Shown here: in pieces, positions 1 to 12,755 of the stretch
Position numbering within the stretch: position 1 is the first letter of the stretch
How the letters are laid out: every line of letters starts with the position of its first letter
From: Acheta domesticus
Lineage: Eukaryota > Arthropoda > Insecta > Orthoptera > Gryllidae
Assembly: GCA_031308135.1 (NCBI GenBank)
Contig: JAHLJT010000631.1
Location: 218,889,536 to 218,953,535, forward strand
Direction of reading: 5' to 3'
DNA: 64,000 nucleotides
Position numbers and translations under genes: made by a program
The notes under the pieces: generated by a model
What the model was told of the DNA's origin: nothing
The model's input: the letters and a program-made list of their open reading frames with translations, nothing else
Databases searched by the model: none

Positions 1-1248
1 CATTAAATATCATCACTGTGCTGATTTTCATCACAACTTAATTTAATTGAGACAGACCAAGCAGTCAGTGATTCATTTCTCTCTTGTCAGCAACCGTACC
101 TTCTATTTCTGGCGTTAGGAACTCCAATGAAACTATGCAATTTTTAGTGTGCAAACTGACTGCGAGAGTAACAATGAGAAGTGCTTAATATTCCCCTTCC
201 ACGTTTCAGCAAATTGATTCATTATCTTCTTCGCTGTGGAAATGTTCGGACGATTCAATACAGTCGATGAATTTACGTGCGATACTATGTTACCTGATCG
301 CTTTGCTACGCTGTCTGCGACAAAATAAACAGAATAGGAAATACAAAACCACAGGATCAAATTGTTTCCCTTTTGACAAAACGTTACATCCATTATTATC
401 TGGCTGCGGAAGGATTCAAGTGTCTTCACTTGACTTCGCAGAATTATTTTTGGAAATTAATTACACCTAAAATAAAATTTCCAATCTCTGCACAAAAAGA
501 AAATTTACCATTGAATATAATATTTCCTTACTTTAAAATTTTCAAAGTTATAATAGAACTGAAAATTTATACTGAAGGTAATATTATTTTCAATAGAAAA
601 TTATATTATTATACTGTAATGCTTAGTAACTACTTGGCAGTCCGGGAGACGCTGCGTAATAGGCACAGATGTCAACTTCGGACTCCCATCCAGCGACCTT
701 CCTCAGGGCAATATGCTATATAATGCTTGTCATGTTAATAGTTTAGACCAGCGAGAAAGAAGTCTTACGACTATGGCCCCTTCCTTCCTGAACAAGTGAT
801 CACTGCACCTTCCGTTGCATGAAGAATGTAGAGTGGTGATTGGATAATGATTGCAGCATGAATTATTATGGACAAATGTTATCCATGTGGGAAACGTTGA
901 TGGTATAAGACAGCAACAACATCTCCAACACAAAGTGAAAACATCACCGCCTTGCTCACACTCAAGAGGGCGCATTGCGTAATGACTAGTGCATTTGTCT
1001 TTCAACAGCCAGTCCCGAATTCATTCCGATATCAATGAATGAGGAATTTATGGTGGACAAAGTGTGTTATCGGCATTTCTCTCAGAGTTATCCAGCCTCT
1101 CAGTCCATCATGGCTTCATTATCATTCACTTCAACATCATCGCAGCCATCTACTCATTAGATTCGTGGGCGTCAATGACCTCAGCAGATGCAGGGCCCCT
1201 AAACCCAAATAAAAAATATATAAGTATACAAATAACTGAAACACCTCC

Positions 1249-1249
<1 letters not shown>
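1..1249. other. No gene recognised
   Basis: This stretch is AT-rich non-coding sequence. Reading frames here are short and show no family motif. Nothing beyond the microsatellite that starts at its right edge could be supported. Confidence 0.6.

Positions 1250-1297
<48 letters not shown>
1250..1297. repeat. (AAT)n microsatellite, left flank of the R4/Dong-like element
   Basis: About 16 trinucleotide units of TAA/AAT run up to the first codons recognisable as retrotransposon. A second TAA tract lies at the other end of the element (3849-3904). R4-clade elements such as Dong are known to insert into TAA repeats, so this tract is read as one half of the split target. Confidence 0.9.
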
Positions 1298-3748
1298 GTT
1301 CTACAAAAGTCTTAGGGAAAAAGAAAAAGAAAAGAAAAACCAGCCACACACAATGGAATAACGGCTAAAGATGTAATTGAAGCTTACTGGTCGTCACTTT
1401 GGTCTACAGATCTTCATCATGACAATAGCGCCCCATGAATAATTGAAGAAGAAATGCGTTGCCAACAAATGAAACAGATGCAATTTACAGGTTTCACAGA
1501 AGAAAATATCACCTTTACCATAAAAAAGACCCATAATTGGAAAGCAACAGGTGTTGATAACATTCACAACTATTGGTACAAAAAATTCACATGTACACAC
1601 GCGCTACTAGCAAAACATCTCACAAATTTTGTACAGCAGCCAAAGACAATGCCACCTTACTTCACACAGGGAATTACGTATTTGAAATCAAAAGATTCTG
1701 ACACAACAAATCCATCCAAATACAGACCGATCACTTGCCTGCCCACAATCTACAAAATATTGACTTCATGCCTTGCAAACCAGATATATGCGCATTGTGA
1801 CATGAACAAAGTTATAGCTGAACAACAAAAAGGATGCAGACAACACTCCCAGGGGTGCAAAGAACAGCTTTTGATGGATTCTGTAGCAATGGAACAGGCG
1901 TACAAAGATCGTAGAAATATATACACAGCTTACATTGACTATAGTAAAGCATTTATTTTAGTTCCCCATTCCTGGTTGTTGAAAGTTCTCAAAATATACA
2001 AAATTCACCCAGCAGTGGTCACATTTCTTGAATACACATGAGAAATTGGAAAACAGCAGTCACGCTCAGCAGTCAAGACAAATGTGTGACAACAGACCCC
2101 ATTACCATTAGGAGAGGCATCTTCCAGGGAGACTCTCTCAGTCCCCTTTGGTTCTGTCTAGCACTGAATCCTCTTTCAACCAGATTAAATAATAGCAACT
2201 ATGGGTTCAACATCAAAAGTAACAAAGTGACTCAGTTCAAGCTTTCACATTTAATGCACATAGATGATATAAAATTGAACGCAACAACAGAGACACAACT
2301 TACACACTTGCTCACAATTACAGAAAACTTCTCCAGGGATATTGATATGAAATTTGGAATAGACAAATGCAAAACACAAAAAATAACTCAAGGAAAGCGC
2401 AAATGTAATGGCTTTCAGCTCCAAACGGGAGAAATAATAGAGTCTGGAGAAAATACCTATAAATATTTGGGTTTCGCTCAATCCAGACGTATCGAACACC
2501 GAGTGATTAGAGAAACGCTCGTGAAAACATATATGAACAGATTGACCAAAATTCTGAAAAGTCAACTCAATGGGAAAAACAAGTTTAAAGCAATCAATAC
2601 ATTTGCAGTACCTGTTCTCACCTACTCTTTTGGTATCATCCGCTGGACCAAAACTGATCTGGAAAACATCGGAAGGAAAACAAGAACAGTTCTAACCCAG
2701 CATAGAGTGCACCACCCTAACTCATCAATAGAAAGACTCCACGTCAGGAAGGAGGTCGCGGCATAATAGACATTACAAACCTTCACAACAAAATAATTCA
2801 TGCACTTCAAGAATATTTTGTCACGCGGAAAAACGACTCTTCTTACATAAAGCAATAGTACTAGCAGATAGCAAACTCACGCCACTAAATTTGCACCACT
2901 ATGATCATGATTCATTAAGCTCTGCAACTGAACCACCTGACAAATACCAGTCCTGGAGACAAAAAATAATCCATGGGAGACATCGCCACGATCTGGAACA
3001 GCCCTATGTCGACTTGGAAGCGTCGAACGCTTGGTTTTCCCGTGGCGATTTGTTTGCCGAAACCGAGGGACTGATGATAGCAATCCAGGATCAAGTCATC
3101 AACACAAGAAATTATCGTAAATACATCCTTAAAGATTCAACTCTGGAAAATGATTTATGTAGAAGGTGTCATCTGTCCAGCGAGACAATTCAACATATCA
3201 CATCCGGCTGCAAAGCCATAGCCCAAACCGATTACAAACATAGGCATGACCAGGTAGCCAAAATTATTCACCAAAGGATTGCAATATACAGTGAGCTTCT
3301 GGAAAACAAGCTGCCATATTACAAGTACACACCAACAACTGTGATGGAAAATTCTGCATGCAAGCTATATTGGGACAGAACTATTATTACAGACAAGATG
3401 ATAGCACACAATAGGCCAGACATTACGCTAATTGATAAAATTAACAGAATCACTTACCTAATTGATATCGCAATCCCAAACACACACAACCTTCAGTCCT
3501 CTCACATAGAAAAGGTGTCCAAATACACTGATTTAGCAATAGAAATAAAAGAACGGTGGAAAATGGAGAAAGTTTACACAGTACCCATCATTGTGTCCAC
3601 AACTGGTGTCATCCCAACAACTTTGCATAACAGCCTACAACAGTTGAAAATGCCAAAGACATTGTACATGGAGTTACAGAAAGTTGCCATCCTCAATACT
3701 TACGCAATAGTCAGAAAGTTCCTGAACAATAATATTACTCATGCCTAA
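1298..3748 (+). pseudogene. Broken R4/Dong-like reverse transcriptase with restriction-like endonuclease
   Basis: Recognisable protein starts directly after the TAA tract (FYKSL...) in one frame. It shifts frame within about 60 bp, meets a TGA at about 1437 where this family has Trp (AP-W), and continues from about 1454. RT motif A reads YIDYSKAF near 1935-1958; motif C reads HIDD near 2257-2268 in place of the usual YxDD. Frame changes follow near 2038, 2750 (at GGRGIIDI) and 2848. The last segment (2849-3748) carries C-x2-C-x8-H-x4-C near 3160-3212 and a nuclease core with RPDI (about 3413), LIDIAIP (about 3461) and a downstream Lys in EKVSKY. The protein would act in target-primed reverse transcription, but at least one nonsense codon and four frame changes make this copy inactive. 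Confidence 0.82.
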
Positions 3749-3848
3749 TACATGTAATCCTGCATCGACATCGAAAAGGGCCGTTACTTGGCAAGAGCCC
3801 GTAGGGTTACCTCAATCCTGAGATTTTCTCCAGAGACAGAACTGTATG
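1298..3848 (+). mobile_element. R4/Dong-type non-LTR retrotransposon, 5'-truncated, inside a TAA microsatellite
   Basis: The element runs from the left TAA tract to the right one. It holds, in order, the front of a reverse transcriptase (RT) domain, the RT catalytic core, a CCHC finger and a PD-(D/E)XK restriction-like endonuclease, followed by about 100 bp of 3' UTR. This domain order defines the R2/R4/NeSL group that encodes a restriction-like nuclease in place of an AP endonuclease. The TAA flanks favour the R4/Dong branch. The N-terminal DNA-binding part is missing, as expected for 5' truncation during target-primed reverse transcription. Clade assignment rests on remembered family features and was not tested by tree. 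Confidence 0.8.
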
Positions 3849-3862
3849 ATAATAATAATAAT

Positions 3863-3904
<42 letters not shown>
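3849..3904. repeat. (TAA)n microsatellite, right flank of the R4/Dong-like element
   Basis: Around 18 units of AAT/TAA with one ATT interruption lie between the element's 3' UTR and the block at 3905-3960. They mirror the tract at 1250-1297. They can also be read as the (ATT)n tail of a minus-strand retroelement whose 3' end abuts them. Confidence 0.88.
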
Positions 3905-3905
<1 letters not shown>

Positions 3906-3965
3906 TTGCCTTTATTAATGGCGAAGCTCAGGCCATAGGGCCTGCTCTTCCGCCTAACCACTCAA
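3905..3965 (-). repeat. 3' tail of a retroelement with hairpin, copy A
   Basis: Read on the minus strand, this block is GTGGTTAGGCGGAAGAGC, then a stem CAGGCC/GGCCTG with a 4-nt loop, then TTCGCCA, AATAAAG and (ATT)n. A second copy lies at 51357-51420 with the same layout. The AATAAA-like signal followed by a trinucleotide tail suggests the 3' end of a non-LTR element or SINE that ends in a microsatellite. The family was not identified. Confidence 0.6.
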
Positions 3966-4126
3966 TCTACATTAATACAGACAAGTCCTTCGGTTGCGGG
4001 CGTTGATACAAGCCCCCTTGAGTCACGTAAACGGACTGAGTCCTCTACAAGGACCGTGAAATGCCGCCTAACTGCGAGCCTCGGGCTTCCCAAAGTGGGC
4101 GTGGCAGTCTCCAACACCCACGCTCT

Positions 4127-4176
4127 GCCAAACGCCACGCCCCGCCAAACGCCACGCCCCGCCAAACGCCACGCCC
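4127..4176. repeat. 17-bp tandem repeat, about three units
   Basis: The unit GCCAAACGCCACGCCCC is repeated head to tail starting at 4127, 4144 and 4161, with related CACGCC words continuing to about 4190. This explains the long overlapping open frames there. Confidence 0.85.
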
Positions 4177-4659
4177 ACGCCACGCCGTGCCGCCCTCCGC
4201 GAGCCCCGTGTTTCGCGGAAAACGGGGCCAGGCGCCGCGGCGGCCACCACGACATTGACACGAGGCGCCGGCGTGGGCCGTTGTTCCTTCTATCCCGCAC
4301 TTCCCCCGACCACCAGCCCTCCGGCTCCCACAGTCGAGTCAGCGCACAGTGGGGCGAAATCGCGTCACGTGTGTGTAGCATACCAAGGGTTACTTGAATT
4401 GTACTGCGATTTATTCAACTCTATCAGCAGGTATCAGTTGTTGACGGTTTCATCCAATCGGAAGCTTAACTGTCGCTACACTGAGGTCACTATGGTGACT
4501 TTCAAGTTTACGATTGGATTTGTTTCGATTAGACTATCGATGTACACATGTACAATTTAATATTCGGATTAAAGTGGAGGGTACGTTTATCACGTTTATT
4601 TCATACACTGAGATAAATTAGTGCATTCATACATAGTTACATATACCAAATCGCATTCT

Positions 4660-4699
4660 CCCTTGCGCTCTCTCCCTCTCCCTCTCTCTCGTTCTTCCC

Positions 4700-4732
<33 letters not shown>

Positions 4733-4757
4733 CCTCCCTCCCTCTCTCTCTCTCTCT
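4660..4757. repeat. (CT)n low-complexity tract
   Basis: About 100 bp of CT/CCCT repeats, followed by a short CA-rich run. The Arg/Glu-rich or Ser/Leu-rich frames across it are products of the repeat. Confidence 0.9.
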
Positions 4758-6257
4758 AACACACACATACACATACGCGCGTACGCGCACTCATGCATAT
4801 GGCCATAAACGAACTTTAGTTCACAATTCTTTAAAACCACAGTATTACGGCGCTCCGGCCTCACAGCGGCGAATGTTTCTCCATTTTCCCCTTGAACAAA
4901 ATCTCTTACCTACTTCTTCGTGTCTTTGCTTTCCGCTTCGCGTGCGTTTCGCTCCGGCTGGAGTGGAGCAACCTGCGCCGACGGGGCTTCGGCCGCTGCT
5001 GCGGCTGGCTGACGTCACTCTCCCAGCGCCCCATGCGGCGCCGCGGGGAAGCACAACAGACAGGCGAGGCCGGCGCGGCGCCTCTCACGATTGAATTGCG
5101 ATTTTCGCGCGCCGATATCCGGGTCGGCCCTCGCGGAAGGGAACAGGTCGAATGTGTGAGCAGGCGCCGTGCCAATGGTGGATGAGGAGGAAGGCGTTCA
5201 CATCCTAAAAACGGTTCGTAACGCCCTTGTAGGGCTTCCAGAACGTCTTTGTTGGGAATGTTTCCTATCTTGATATTTTTGGAGGTCTGAAGACGATTTT
5301 GAAAGAGGCAGAATGTCAACAATAAAAACGCAATATAAAAAAAGATAAGGAAGTGATATTCATGATTGGTGCTTCAATGTGGCAGGGAAATTTATTAAGT
5401 AAAGATTATATTCTGGTGGCCTGTAGCAACAAAGAGCTGAACTAAACCACTCAAAATAACGCAACAGGTGAATAGCAAACATTTAATGGAAGGCACTCAT
5501 TTCCTTGGAACCTTGTTGTCGCACGATATCAGCTGTGTCGTAAACAGTGAATCAAGTAATGGAAGGATAGTAACTAGTGAAGTTTGTGGAACTAGATGAT
5601 TAACAAGCAAACTATAAGACCAAAGGGTACTAAATTTACAAAACATGAGTAATTGTATTATATGGATCAATAATTCGGGTTAGAAACGATGAAATGAACT
5701 GCTAATGAAGAATTAAGTGCTCTGAATATTAATTTTTAAAAACGATATTGTCAATAGACTCTGTTCCCTAAAGTACCTAACTAAGAGATTCGACGTATGA
5801 TGACTGATATATGAACGAGAAAATGGATTGTAAACGACAGCTGCGATACGACCACTTAATAAAAATGAAACTTTATAATACATATGAAAATGTTTGTAAG
5901 TGGATCCCTTCCGAAAGAAGAAAACAAGGAAGGCCGAGAGAAACTCAACGCTACAAACTCTACGCAAAAAACTCGGTCACATGGCTGAACGCTCTGTACA
6001 GCCCAGGAGCCGTTCCAAGTGACGCTCGGAGGAAAAACCTGCCGGGAGTCGCACGTGGTGGAGCCGCGCCGTGAGATGTGCGGAACAGGAGCTGTGCCCA
6101 GAGGCGCAAGGGAGGGAGTCGTGCCTGGCCTCACGCTTCAGCTGGAGGAGAGCAACTCCTCTTTTTTCCTCTTGTTAATATGAATAACAATTATGGAGGA
6201 TTAAATAATATGTTATTAAGTTAACGTGCTCTCTTTGATTTGTGTACATAACATTTA

Positions 6258-6355
6258 GTGTCGAAAATCCTCCACCGTCGGGACTCGAACCACAGGACCT
6301 CCGGGTCAGAGTGTCTGCAGAGACAGCAGCAACGCTGACCCTGAGCTATCCCAGC
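6258..6355 (-). repeat. tRNA-derived SINE head (pol III A and B boxes)
   Basis: On the minus strand an A-box-like TAGCTCAGGGTCAG (6335-6348) is followed about 45 nt later by a perfect B-box GGTTCGAGTCC (6281-6291). The flanking acceptor arms do not pair, so this is not a functional tRNA. It matches the layout of a tRNA-derived SINE head or a decayed tRNA copy. No clear SINE body or tail was resolved on its 3' side. Confidence 0.6.
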
Positions 6356-9300
6356 CGGCCGAAATGCCGTGGAGTGGCGGGAGCATGGCGGGGGAGGGCG
6401 TTGTGCGGCGACGCCAATCCGGGATTTGGGCGCGCGCCGCCCTCTCACGCAGCAGCAATTAGAGCGAAAACTCCGCGGCGCACGATAATTGCTCCGCCTT
6501 AGAGCGCGCGCTCAAGCGCAGGCTCGCCAAACGGAGCGCGTTGTGAGAGGGTAGCTTTGGGACGGGGTTCGAGGTGGATGTTTGCGTGGAGTGAGAGGGC
6601 GTGGCTTGATGGAGAGGGAATGTGACTTTAGAAAATTAGATGGGACTTCGGATGTCAATGGATGGTGTGTATGAAAGTCGTCCTGCGGAGAGTTAGAGTG
6701 AAACGAAGGGTCGTGGGGTGAGTTGTTTTCGTGACGAATAAAGACGGAAATGTGTCAAGGAGTGGTGCTTAAAATCTATTAAAGTATGAAAGATTTTTAC
6801 AGTACGAATCGTGTTTTGGGAGGTTCGTCGTTGAATTTGGTTGGTCAATTGATTGATTAGTGATTCCGGGCGCGTCAACTGTTAAGGTCATTTGTCCCGT
6901 AAATGTAGTGCACTTTTGTCGGGAGGCGGCGGTGATCTTCTCCGCTGGATGGGGAGATCCGGCGCAGTATGGCCAGCAGTGAGGCACCGCCGCAGCCGGG
7001 ACAGGCTCTAAGCCCCGACTGGTCTCCCGGCATGTGTGGTACACTAGTGCATGTAAGCGTATGTTTAGGGGAGGATAAGATAAGAAATAGGAAGGAAAGA
7101 TCGCACGCGGTCCATGGCGCCTTTGATAGGGTACTGCTCCGGCATTTGCCTGGGAAGGAAGAAACCACGGAAAGCTATCCATCAGAACAGCCGGGCCCTA
7201 AAAGCAGCGGTTGGTCAAGGAAGGGTTTATGATATGAAATGTTTGACGCAAGATATTAAATGAGACATGGCAATGAAATGTGGATTAAGAAAATGCTTGT
7301 AAAATATTTAATGCGAAAGGGGAGGGTTGAAAAAGGTGAATAGGTACCGGAATGGGGAAATTGCGAAATTGTGACTGGTTAGAAGGGTCGGGTTAGAAGG
7401 GAAGGGATTCGGGCAGTCAGCACGAATACAGTTTAGAGTAATTCGAGAGTGTCGAGCCGGGGAAATCCAAGTGAAGTGACGTCTACAACTCAAGTAGTGG
7501 GGAGTGGAAGGGAGGGTGTGTTTCGCGACCCTAGGCGGGAGGCACCTGGGACGAGACGGGGGCCTTCGACGGCGCGCGGGGGAAGCGGCGGCTGCGAGGG
7601 GCGCCCCGAGCTCCTGTGCTTCGCTGCCGCAGCGAAGGAGTGAGGAACGACTTCCTAATGGACTCCCGTGTTGTGAAAGGAGACAGGGACGGGAGTGCGT
7701 CTGGGCAATCGGAGCGCGCTCAAGTAGATCGATGCGAATACGGGAAGAAGTTGCAGCTTCGGACAGCACGAGTGATTGTTGTGTCCAATTGCCCCTCTGC
7801 GCCCTTTTCCTACTGAACGTTTAAACTGGATTATCTTGAGGAAATAATTAGTTCCTGATTTAAGTGTAGTACATTACTCGTGAAACTGCAAAATGTAATC
7901 AATAAGAACTAAATTTTTCATAAATAATTCATTACATTCTTGGAGTAACAAAACGTAAATCCCTCTGAACAATTAAGTGTTAGTTGATTAAGTAAATCAT
8001 AATTTTATTTCATATCCAACAATTTCCTTAATGTTTCAATTTCTTTTACTTCTGACAGTTTTGTTTTCACAGCTTCCTATTATATAACAACCTACAAACC
8101 AATTTAATACAAGTATAAAGATTATATAGACTGTACTCTTTAATATTTTGTCCTTCAAAGATGTTAAATAGATCTATAAATTGAAAAAATATTAGTGCAG
8201 CAAAATGGCAGGAGCTTTCTTGTATTATTTTCAAATGTTACGTAAAATTAAAGTAGTTAAATAGCTGTAGACCAGAAAGTGTACTGGTTTCAGTGTTGTC
8301 CACGGGACTGATGCAGGGCGGTGATTGTATAGCGATGAGCATTTAAGTTGATTGAAATGTAGCATTTGCTATGCTGTTTTATTGTTATCTTGTAGAAAAG
8401 GGGAGCGTGGTAGGAGTGATTTCTCTGACGTTTTTGTGGTTGAGAAATTATAGTTTCAGTGCAGCTTTAAGCTTCCATTTTAGAGCTCACTTTTACTCGA
8501 ACACTTTTGAGTCATAGAAAAGCTTATAAGAAGTTATTGTGTTCATTTAATTGTTAAACAATAAAATAAAGATATAATATCCGCAAGAAGTTAGCAAAAA
8601 ACTATATAAACAACAGAGCATAAAATAATTTTTGAGATATAAACATTTTTATTCCAAATGGCACTCGAAACATATAATTTATTGCATTGATCACTATCTA
8701 CATTAATAGTTGCAAATAACAAAAAATGAAAACTTTATATAACAGATGTTTCAAACAAAACATATTTAAGACTTGAAAACCCAATAAAATGTTACACTTC
8801 ATGTGCTTAGTGATGGAGAAGTTACTAAATATATATTTATCGTGTCATACAATATAAATATTCGAAATATTTACTTAACGATTCGTGGTACCTTTCTTCG
8901 TACCTCAATGAAAGAATTTGCAACGCATATGCTTCAATAAAATAAACTCTTCATCACAAAATGAGTTTTCATATTTTAAAATGCAGGTTTAATTTCAATA
9001 TCTTAATAAATTCTATATATTCAATTCTGAACTACTTTGAAAAACTTATAATAGTGATGTATAACCGAGAATCGGGAACATACTTTTTCTGATTCAAAGC
9101 TAGGAGAATAACAGATAACATTTTCTGTCTACTGCCTCGTTACTCGCGTGACATCACGTCCTCGTTTCAATTGCTGCCGTGTTGGCAACCTATGTAAGTG
9201 AACTTCCCGAATGAACCTCGGATGTTAGTCCGTAAAAAGTTGGCAATTGATCGCCAAAAGTGGCAGGCAGCTCTCTCGTAACCGCAGCGACACGTTCTCT

Positions 9301-11844
9301 GAATGCATAGAAGCCTTCACGGACGTAATTCGCTCAGAAGCCTGTATGGTGAGAGTCAGCCGCGAGTTGCTAATTTCCTTCCGCTCTGTAGAGAATCGGC
9401 TAAGCGCCTGTATTCAAAGGTTTTCGGTCCGAATGTGTGAATTCGGCCCGTGTGTTTGAAGGGCAACTTTCAGGCACACGAGAGTGGTTGACCCTCGCCT
9501 CCTTCCGTAGCCACCGTCGTCGCCGTCGCCACCTGTCACCCTGGTGATGCATAGCTTCGCCGGTGCCCTTGGCTTGTCCACACGCCTCAAGCTGTTCGTT
9601 GACAAGCAACCAGGGATTACGGCTAAAAGGGGCTAATAATAAATCCCATTCACGCGAAGACTGGCTGTATAAAAATAGCCTAAACGCAAAAGAATTAATG
9701 AAAAGTGTACACATTTGACAGCGTTTATAACATCACGTCATAACTGAATAAATATTTTAATCCTTTGACAGAAAAAGCATTATAATTGCCGTCACAAAGG
9801 AGTAATAAGAGTAATATTAATAACAATAATAATAGTAAAATAATAATATTGTCAGTAGTATAGTAAAAGTAATAGTAACTATCACAATCTGCAATCGAAA
9901 TGTTTTAAAAAATAATTGATTTTCCTCATTTCGTAATTAGTTACAGAAAAAACATTACATTTCAGTAACGTGCACAATAATTAATTTGCTCATGTTTTCC
10001 GATGGTATGCGAACATTTCATTAAAACAATGCATTACATTATTTTTACAGTTTTTACATATTAACATTTTATCATGTAATTTTTATACATTTTAACATTA
10101 AATTAAATACTTGACCTATGAAATAGTGAAGTGTAATTTTTAAAGTTGTCAGTCAAGATCAAAAGAACTCTGATGCTCAATGACTGAAAGTTTATAATTC
10201 AGAAAATAGTAAGCTTTAGAGATAGTGGGTAGATCAGAAATATAAACGTTCGTTTACAATAACATTCATTGCATAAACAAACACCATGGAAATAATTCTG
10301 GACTGAAATTTTACTAAGCACTCACTGTTGATGTTTCTCTTTAAAGCTAGCGCAGCTTTACAACTTGAATTAATAACCTTGCTTATTTTCTTTCATTATA
10401 ATCGGCTTTAAAGCCTGTCATCTCTTGGAGCGATAATTTCTTATAACGGTCAGCTTTTTGACAACTTATGATTGGTGGGAGGTTTGCGTGAGATAAGACG
10501 AATATTATTAAGTCAGGAATTTCCGCTAACTTTCCTGCTTAAAGCACTACCTTAAATTCTGAGGATGCTAATCAACAGTGACGGAAATGTTTCTCCATGC
10601 TTCCGTATAAACGTGAATATTTCTGTGTCATGACCGTCAACCTCATTTAAATAATTCAACCATTATGTTTTGAATTTAAGATATTACATTCTCTTGTATG
10701 ATGTTTTCAGTTTTATAAGCAGTTGATTTTCTGTTCTCATTAGAATAATGTTTTCATATTATGATAAATCAAGACGTATATAATCAATATTTTCTTCGTA
10801 TAAATAGAACGTGTGTGATTTTCTTTACAAACAATTATAGTTCATTAAATGCTGATAAATATTGATGTTATCCCTTGTAAAATAAGATGCATTTGTGTCA
10901 TCTTTTGTACGCTTTCCTTTATTAATAACATTTTTTTTTGGTTTTTTAATGGTCGTCAACCTATATATCAGTTGGAAGTAGGAAAATTGACTAATAGTCT
11001 TAAAAGTACTGGTGAATATGGACAATCGAAAAGCGGATTCTTTGTAAATAATATCGCTGGTAAAGACGGTTTGATGTTGAGTTTAATGTTCAGATCTAAC
11101 ATTTTGTCTCTATTTAAATCATTTCAATTCTACTGAAAATGATGCCGCCATGACTAACTTCACTGGTTCCAAATTTCAATAATGTTTGCAAAGAAACAAG
11201 AAATTCACTTAAGATCATACAGATTAATAAAATTACAAAGTTGAGTACAATGGAAGACAATTAAAATAATTAGGTTACGTTAGTGGCCTTCAAGAAAAAC
11301 AAAGTGCTTCTGAACAAAATACACAAAATAGTTTTTCAAAAAGTGACACGCACACTGCTAAAGAACATAAAATACTCAGGTGTAACATACAAATAAATTA
11401 AATATACTCAAAATACTAGACTTCATGAATACTGCAATAATATAGTAAAATATAGTTCGACACAAAATAAAACAGTTCTTTGCATAACAAGAACAGCAAA
11501 ATAGTTGCTGCACTGTCGTGGGGGAAAAGACCTGGCACCACGTGCAAGGGAGTGGATGGACGGTAAGGGCGGAAGGTGCCCTTTTGGCTGTTCCTTATGC
11601 TCTTACAGGGCGAAGGCTGATGAGAGGGAGCAATAAGAACAGGGATGACTCCAGTCAAGGCAAACAGCAGTTATTGGGGAGGTATTACTTACATAGGCAC
11701 CTGACGTAGCCCTGCCTCAGCGAGGACGGTTCTTCGGAAGAGCGACTTTGCAGCGGCCATGGCGAGACTCGAAGTGCGCGGCGGTCAGGGGCAAGGGTGG
11801 GAAGCTGCAAGCAGGACCCCGGAGGGCTGGTCTGGATTAGCAGA
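6356..11844. other. No gene recognised
   Basis: This 5.5-kb stretch has GC-rich patches at about 6370-6560, 7500-7650 and 9480-9560 within AT-rich DNA. Open frames here are short, overlapping and without motifs. The part from about 7830 to 11400 is strongly AT-rich and looks like intron or intergenic DNA. Confidence 0.5.
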
Positions 11845-12095
11845 CTGGAGGAGTGTCGGGAGGGCCAGTTAGGGCCAATCTGAAACGACGGAGGGGCAAA
11901 GGGAGGTCGGCAGGGCCAGTTAGGGACGATCTGAAATGACGGAGGGGCGAAGGGAGGTCGGCAGGGCCAGTTAGGGTCGATCTGAAACGACGGAGGGGCG
12001 AAGGAAGGTCGGCAGGGCCAGTTAGGGCCTATCTGAACCGACTAGAGATGTAGGGAAGTTGGCAGGACCAGTTTGGACCGATTTGAACTGACGAC
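11845..12095. repeat. 51-bp tandem repeat array, about five units
   Basis: The phrase GGCAGGGCCAGTTAGGG recurs at 51-bp spacing: the GGTC preceding it is at 11905, 11956 and 12007. A diverged unit begins upstream near 11854 and a more diverged one follows near 12057. The body of each unit is (A/T)GATCTGAAACGACGGAGG with point changes. It is a minisatellite in an otherwise non-repetitive GC-richer patch. Confidence 0.88.
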
Positions 12096-12348
12096 GGAGT
12101 TGAAGGTCCGTGCACACGGGCGACGAGCTCATCAGTAGTATTCGTCCCCCGTTAAGCGGAGGTCAAGCTGTTATATAGGCCTTTACTGCTGAGACGCTCT
12201 TTGGCGGAGCTACGTCATTATGCTTACGCGGGCATCAGCCGTCTGCGACTGCGACATTTAATCGATAAGCGCAGTGTGAGAATTGGCAGAGAAACAATCA
12301 AATATTTGAATGTTTCAGACAAGATCGTAACTATTTCATTATTTTCGT

Positions 12349-12755
12349 ATTTACGTCGAGCTCCTAGGTTCGTAATAGACCGTAGACACCACTCACATGG
12401 CCGGAGTCTACATAATAATCTATTAACTTAAGCAAATATTTTAAATTAGTAACACTTTTTTTGCATCCTCTGGAGTTTCTGAATATTTAACGAAAACATA
12501 CACCATAGAATCCCTCGCATTAACGGAGGCTTCTAGTTGTGAGGCATGTGCGACGTCTGTTCATTTTGAAATAAGTCTTAGAAACAGTGCATTTTAATTC
12601 AAAGTTTCAAAATTATTCCCATACTGATTTTTCTTTTAACGTTTCCAGCAGCGTCAATTAGAAATTAGAAGTTAGTAATAATGATTTTTTTTTGTATTTT
12701 CACTAGTTTCTCGGTTCTAATAGAAGCATAGACACATCTCACTTGACTGGAGGCT
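12349..12755 (+). repeat. Decayed direct repeat pair of about 65 bp
   Basis: The segments at about 12349-12406 and 12690-12755 share the order GTATTT, GGTTC, AATAGA, TAGACAC, CTCAC and GGAG with intervening substitutions, about 340 bp apart. They look like a decayed tandem duplication. Alignment was by eye. Confidence 0.4.

Larger units (their letters stand above)
3966..6257. other. Non-coding, with GC-rich patches
   Basis: No gene was recognised. GC- and CpG-rich patches occur at about 4060-4350 and 4950-5200, unlike the AT-rich surroundings. They could be promoter-associated islands or remnants of GC-rich repeats. Reading frames within them are open on several frames at once because of composition, so none is called. 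Confidence 0.5.

Noticed and set aside
133..1005. Short frames in the first kilobase
   Set aside because: No motif, AT-rich composition, no splice or promoter support.
4056..4397. Overlapping open frames rich in Pro, Arg and Ala
   Set aside because: They coincide with the 17-bp tandem repeat and a GC-rich patch. Several frames are open at once, which is a composition effect.
4596..5094. Ser/Leu-rich and Arg/Glu-rich frames across 4.6-5.1 kb
   Set aside because: They are translations of the (CT)n tract on the two strands.
6258..6355. Functional tRNA gene
   Set aside because: A and B boxes are present, but the acceptor stem does not pair and the variable region is misplaced.
11845..12095. 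CRISPR-like array
   Set aside because: The repeats are directly tandem with no unique spacers, and the genome is eukaryotic.
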